Source: Pelecanus crispus (lineage: Eukaryota > Chordata > Aves > Pelecaniformes > Pelecanidae). Taken from it: 64,000 nt of DNA. Below the pieces are notes generated by a model. It was given only the letters and a program-made list of their open reading frames with translations. It made no database searches and was not told the DNA's origin. The translations under genes were made by a program, and so were the position numbers. How positions within the stretch are numbered: the first letter of the stretch is position 1; every line of letters starts with the position of its first letter. Of the stretch, positions 59,955 to 64,000 are shown piece after piece. The stretch is from the NCBI RefSeq assembly GCF_030463565.1, contig NC_134644.1, positions 131,313,388-131,377,387 on the forward strand, written 5' to 3'.

Positions 59955-62900
59955 ATAACGTTATTAAAAATGTTACCATCATAATTCACTTCTCTGTGTC
60001 TGTCCTGCTCTGCTGAATTGTGCTGGCCATAATCCCCCAGATTTCATAAAAGTGATAAATTTAGTGAGTATTTCAGGAATTCTTTTCTGGTCTATTTAAT
60101 GTGTATATTCTTCACTGTACTGGAGAGTAATAGGTGGTTTGCACAGCGCTTCAATCTCACTTCAGCTGTGTTGTGCTGGTTTAGTAGAGGGAAAGGGATG
60201 ACGAAAAGGAATGAGAGAGAAAAGTCAAATCAAATAAAATTAAGTCAATCAGGAATTATGTTGAGAATTAATTGCTGTTTCCCATAACTAGGCCCATGTA
60301 GTTTTCAGGCAGTAGATTTGAAAGGAAAAGCTTGTTTTTTCCCACAAAACTTGAAATTGTGAAAATCTTTGCCATAAGCTGTCATGAATGCTCAAAATGT
60401 ATAAACAGAGAAAGGAAGAAATGTGGAAAATCTAATGGAGAATATATTCATCAGCAGCTGTTGAACTTTATGGTCTGTAAGCAACCTCAGACTCAGGATG
60501 CCACTCAGTCGTGGAATCTGGCAAGTTTGGTGGGACAAAGAAAGTATCTGTAGATGCTATGTTTATGGCCTTCCTCCCGAAGAGCCTTCTGCAGGCCATG
60601 ATCAGAGATTCTCACTAAGGTGATGTTTTGTCTGGCTTAGCCCCAGAGTTCTTAAGTTCAAAGGTTTTTTCTTCACAAAGACGAAAACCTTGCTTTTGCC
60701 ATCCTGGTGTAGGAGGACAGTGGTGCATGAAATTGATATTGTAGCTGTGAAGATCCAACTCAGTCATGGTATTTTATCATGCTGACTTAAAACAACCTCT
60801 CTTTCCTCCACCCTCCATTTTTGTTACTGACAGATGACACAACAGGGTTGTTTTATTCTACCCACATACCCAACAACTCTGCTGCTGAAGGACTTCTGAA
60901 GACTATATGTCAAGGTAGAGCTAAGAGATACTTTCTACCACAAATTGTTAGGGTAAGCTCTTTGAAACATAACACATTAGCAGCAGCCTTTCGGAGTAAC
61001 ACTCCATGAAAGCAGCACTTTCCGCATAATTTCTTTTCTGTACGTACCTCCTCTGCTCCTTTGCCAAAGCACACTCTGCAGTGTTTCATGTCATCATTGC
61101 TCATTGTGACACATTTCTTTGGTAGATTGTATGTACTTCAGTGTCGGGCCTTATCTTTTTAAATGCTACAAAGATGTCATGAATATCTTTTGCGCTTCAA
61201 TAAAAACATAGTTATCAGGAGTACAAAAATTAATGGGAAACAATCTAACTGAAAAGACCAAAGACAATGCAATAACATAAGAAAATATTTTCCTCCCACA
61301 ATTTCTTTATCTACCACCTGCAGCTGAAAACAGCAAGTCTGTGATACAGATTTTTTTCCCAGTGATTTACATTTGCCAAGCAGTAAAAATGTACTTTTCC
61401 TAACTGTTTGAATATGCAGGCCCACTCATCTTAAAAATAGTTCAGCTTTGAGTTTGTCTTTTTGTTCCTTTGACAGCTGTCTCTTACAAAGCAGTATTCT
61501 TCTCAAAGCGAGGATGCTTTGGTCCCATTCTAAATGAGTATCTACTGTGTGTCTTTTGTTAGTGTCTTCAGTCAGCAAATGTCCTATTGTTACATAGTGA
61601 TCTAGGTCCCCAAATTCATAGAGTACATTTTGACAAATTCAGAACAAAACTTGTGTTTTGTTCTAGTAGAAGAGCCAGTGTAATATGTTCAACATAATAT
61701 TTGCACTTTATTCTAAAATATATTTTGACCTCAGGTCTGTGCAGGAAGGTGCTGAGGGCTTTATTCAAACAATATGCTTCACTGTTCAAATCAGGTACCT
61801 ACATTTATTTTAAATCTCAAAATTTAGAGGAAGAAAAGATTGAAGCAAGAACTAAGAACTAAAAAAGATAATCTTACAAAGCTTTAGAAATGAAATGTAT
61901 TTTCTCATTCTGATCAGCTTAAGTTGCAATTATTTTCTAAAGAATAGGTTTATCAGCCTCTCATATTCCCCTGAACAGGGGATTCTCTAGTGCATTGTAA
62001 CAAATTACGTAAAAGCATATTATAATTTTTACATCATTTAAGATATTACACTTTTAGAGCACCATTCCATGTACTACTTTAGTAAACAGAACATACTGTC
62101 TACTGTGTTATTTTCTCCCACTTAATAAATTTACTTGTCTGGTTTAAGAAACTTGCTTAATCAGTTTGTTAAATATAATTAGTCAGATCAGAAATCTAGA
62201 TATTCCCCCTTAGTTTTGTATTTCCCAATCATATTGGCTCTGGTTGTTTACCATTTACATAATTTTGATTTTGAATTTTGAAAATATTTATGAATTTGCA
62301 TTTTGACATTTTAATGAAAATATTTAAGAAAGAAATGGTGTAGAACTTCATTTATTTCTTAAAGCTGTTAAATTTTTTAAAAAAATTTTACTTCTGAAAT
62401 TTTTCTGCAATTAGAAATCAAGCAAATACTGCTATGGATAAACAGATGGGAGGCATGTTTTATGGGAAGCCTGAACAGAGTAACAGCTAGAAAAGTTTGG
62501 GCAGGGAAGAAAGAATATTGTAAGACCACAATTGAGAGCTGCTACATTAGACAAGTTGTGCTAAGTTTGATGTTAGCTGAAGGTGTTCATCATTGCATAT
62601 GATCTGCCTGCCTAGACTTTAGGCTTTGACCTTGTTAATCACTTAAGCGTTTGCCTCCCTTTAATTCTGACTTCAGGCAGGCCAGGCTACAAACATAAAG
62701 CTACCAGGTATTTAAGTACTTTATTCCACTGGGTCTTTCTGTCAGATAATTTTATCATGTATTATAATAGAAGTTGAACTATTCAGATGGTAGGAACTCT
62801 TATATCAATGCTGGGCATAGTTCTACCTGTTCTGGTCATTTACAGCTCTACATTTATTACCATGTTGGCCCAGAAGTTTGAATAGGATTAGTCTGTGGAT

Positions 62901-64000
62901 AAAACCCCAGGTAACTGAAGCTGAAGCAGAGCAAGATGGACGTGATACTGGTGAACAGGAGATACTGAGAAGCTCTTGGCCATGATGCAATCTTCTTTGG
63001 ATGAAAGATACACATTCATAACCTACCCTTTACCTTTGTAGTTGAGGAATTCTCCTGTATTCCTTGCTGATTCCAGATTTTTTCTATCTTGGTGGACTGA
63101 GGCCTGAATGTTGGTCTGTCTGTAGGCACGTGATAAACTTAGACATCATTGCTTAGGAAAGTGGCCTGTAGTCCCTTGGAGACCTCCTCAGCAGCACCAT
63201 GTATTGTGAACATGCCAGCTTGCCTTCTGCTGGCTTTCCACAGAATTTTGAATCAGGTTATCTAAAATACACTTTATGGCCTAGACTTAGACTATCTTAA
63301 ATATAGATTAAAGCAATAACATCTGGATAAAAGAACTCCCTAGAAAAATATTGGAATTGTGCTGGAAATAACATTTTTTTAGACTCAGCTCAAATATGTG
63401 AATAGAACAGCTTCCACCTTTCTCACTTTCCATCTTCTGAAGACAAGGTTTCAGTAGAAAAGGCACAGTTTTTCACGAGAAGAAAGCTTGTTTTTCCAAT
63501 TCAGAATTTACTAACTATTTGTAGTATTGTATATAAAAGAAAAGCCTGTTTTAAAGCTTGTGATAAAGCAAGAGCCTGCATCATGCATAATTCTGCCTTC
63601 AGGAAGAGGAAAACAACATGGGACACAGGAAATGCAAAGTATTCATTACAATACTGGGGAATGTACATACAGTATTGTGACAAGTGCAGTTTCATACCTT
63701 TGATATAATGGACAAATATTGACATAACAATTACATTCTGGACTGAAGGAAATTTAAGGGATTTTGATCAGTCTTGACTACCTTACTCAAACACAGCAAA
63801 TTCCAGTTTTTGTACTAACTGGGTTAAAACTTAATGGAAAGTTTTTGTCTGTGTAATTTTTTTGCACCTAAAATGACTCTTAGTGTTGCACTCCTGTAGA
63901 AATCCCAGAACATTACCTTTACTTTATTACATCCTCCTCTTGATGAATGAGAAATGTAAAGAGTATTTCCAGCTTCACTTTTAGGTAGACATAAGGTTTT
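59955..64000. other. AT-rich intergenic DNA to the window end
   Basis: No gene, RNA or clear repeat is recognisable. Open frames are at most 82 codons. Confidence 0.5.

Noticed and set aside
1-64000. CRISPR arrays, operons, tRNA or rRNA genes
   Set aside because: The window is vertebrate nuclear DNA. I found no regularly spaced repeats of CRISPR type and no tRNA or rRNA-like sequence on reading through.

Overview
The window looks like avian nuclear DNA, probably from a neoavian bird. It carries CR1 LINEs ending in the typical short TTCTATGA-type repeats, long avian ERV LTRs of two kinds, no Alu or L1 elements, and extremely GC-rich gene bodies set in AT-rich intergenic sequence. It holds no operons or prokaryotic signals. 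The only confident host protein-coding genes are two copies of the SoxF transcription factor gene SOX17, both on the + strand, at 12477-13936 and 20948-22407.

The two SOX17 genes are the centre of the window. Each has two coding exons with an intron of exactly 215 bp splitting the HMG box at the SoxF position, and each encodes 414 residues. The near-identical block runs from about 12237 to 14031 and from about 20706 to 22502. It covers proximal promoter, 5' leader, both exons, the intron and roughly the first 95 bases of 3'UTR, then stops abruptly on both sides. By eye I find only about half a dozen differences in about 1.8 kb: two compensating changes in alanine repeat length and a few changes in the leader. 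Flanking DNA and most of the 3'UTR are unrelated. This fits a tandem pair whose bodies have been homogenised by gene conversion, or a very recent intron-containing gene copy. It does not fit a retrocopy. An assembly or polishing effect must also be excluded.

Region by region: 1-8.4 kb is AT-rich with no recognisable gene. 8.43-8.96 kb is an isolated CpG island with a good splice donor on the minus strand. 9-12.2 kb is upstream DNA of SOX17 copy 1, including a cluster of forkhead, TCF/LEF and octamer-like sites near 11.3-11.5 kb. 12.2-14.3 kb is copy 1. 14.3-20.7 kb is the spacer, with CpG-rich DNA and a 23-base C run near 19.2 kb. 20.7-22.8 kb is copy 2. From 22.8 kb to the end no host gene is recognisable. 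That part holds transposable elements: an ancient CR1 interrupted by ERVL-type sequence (30.4-32.4 kb), a minus-strand CR1 end (34 kb), an old antisense CR1-like relic (40 kb), an ERVK-type LTR with a long CR1 inserted in it (43.4-46.3 kb), a GC-rich unexplained island (50.2 kb), a CR1 scrap (52.1 kb), a 1.15 kb CR1 (58 kb) and an ERVL-type LTR end (59.7 kb).

Functionally, the two SOX17 genes would make almost the same endoderm and endothelial transcription factor. Any difference between them should lie in distal control and in 3'UTR regulation, because those are the parts that differ.
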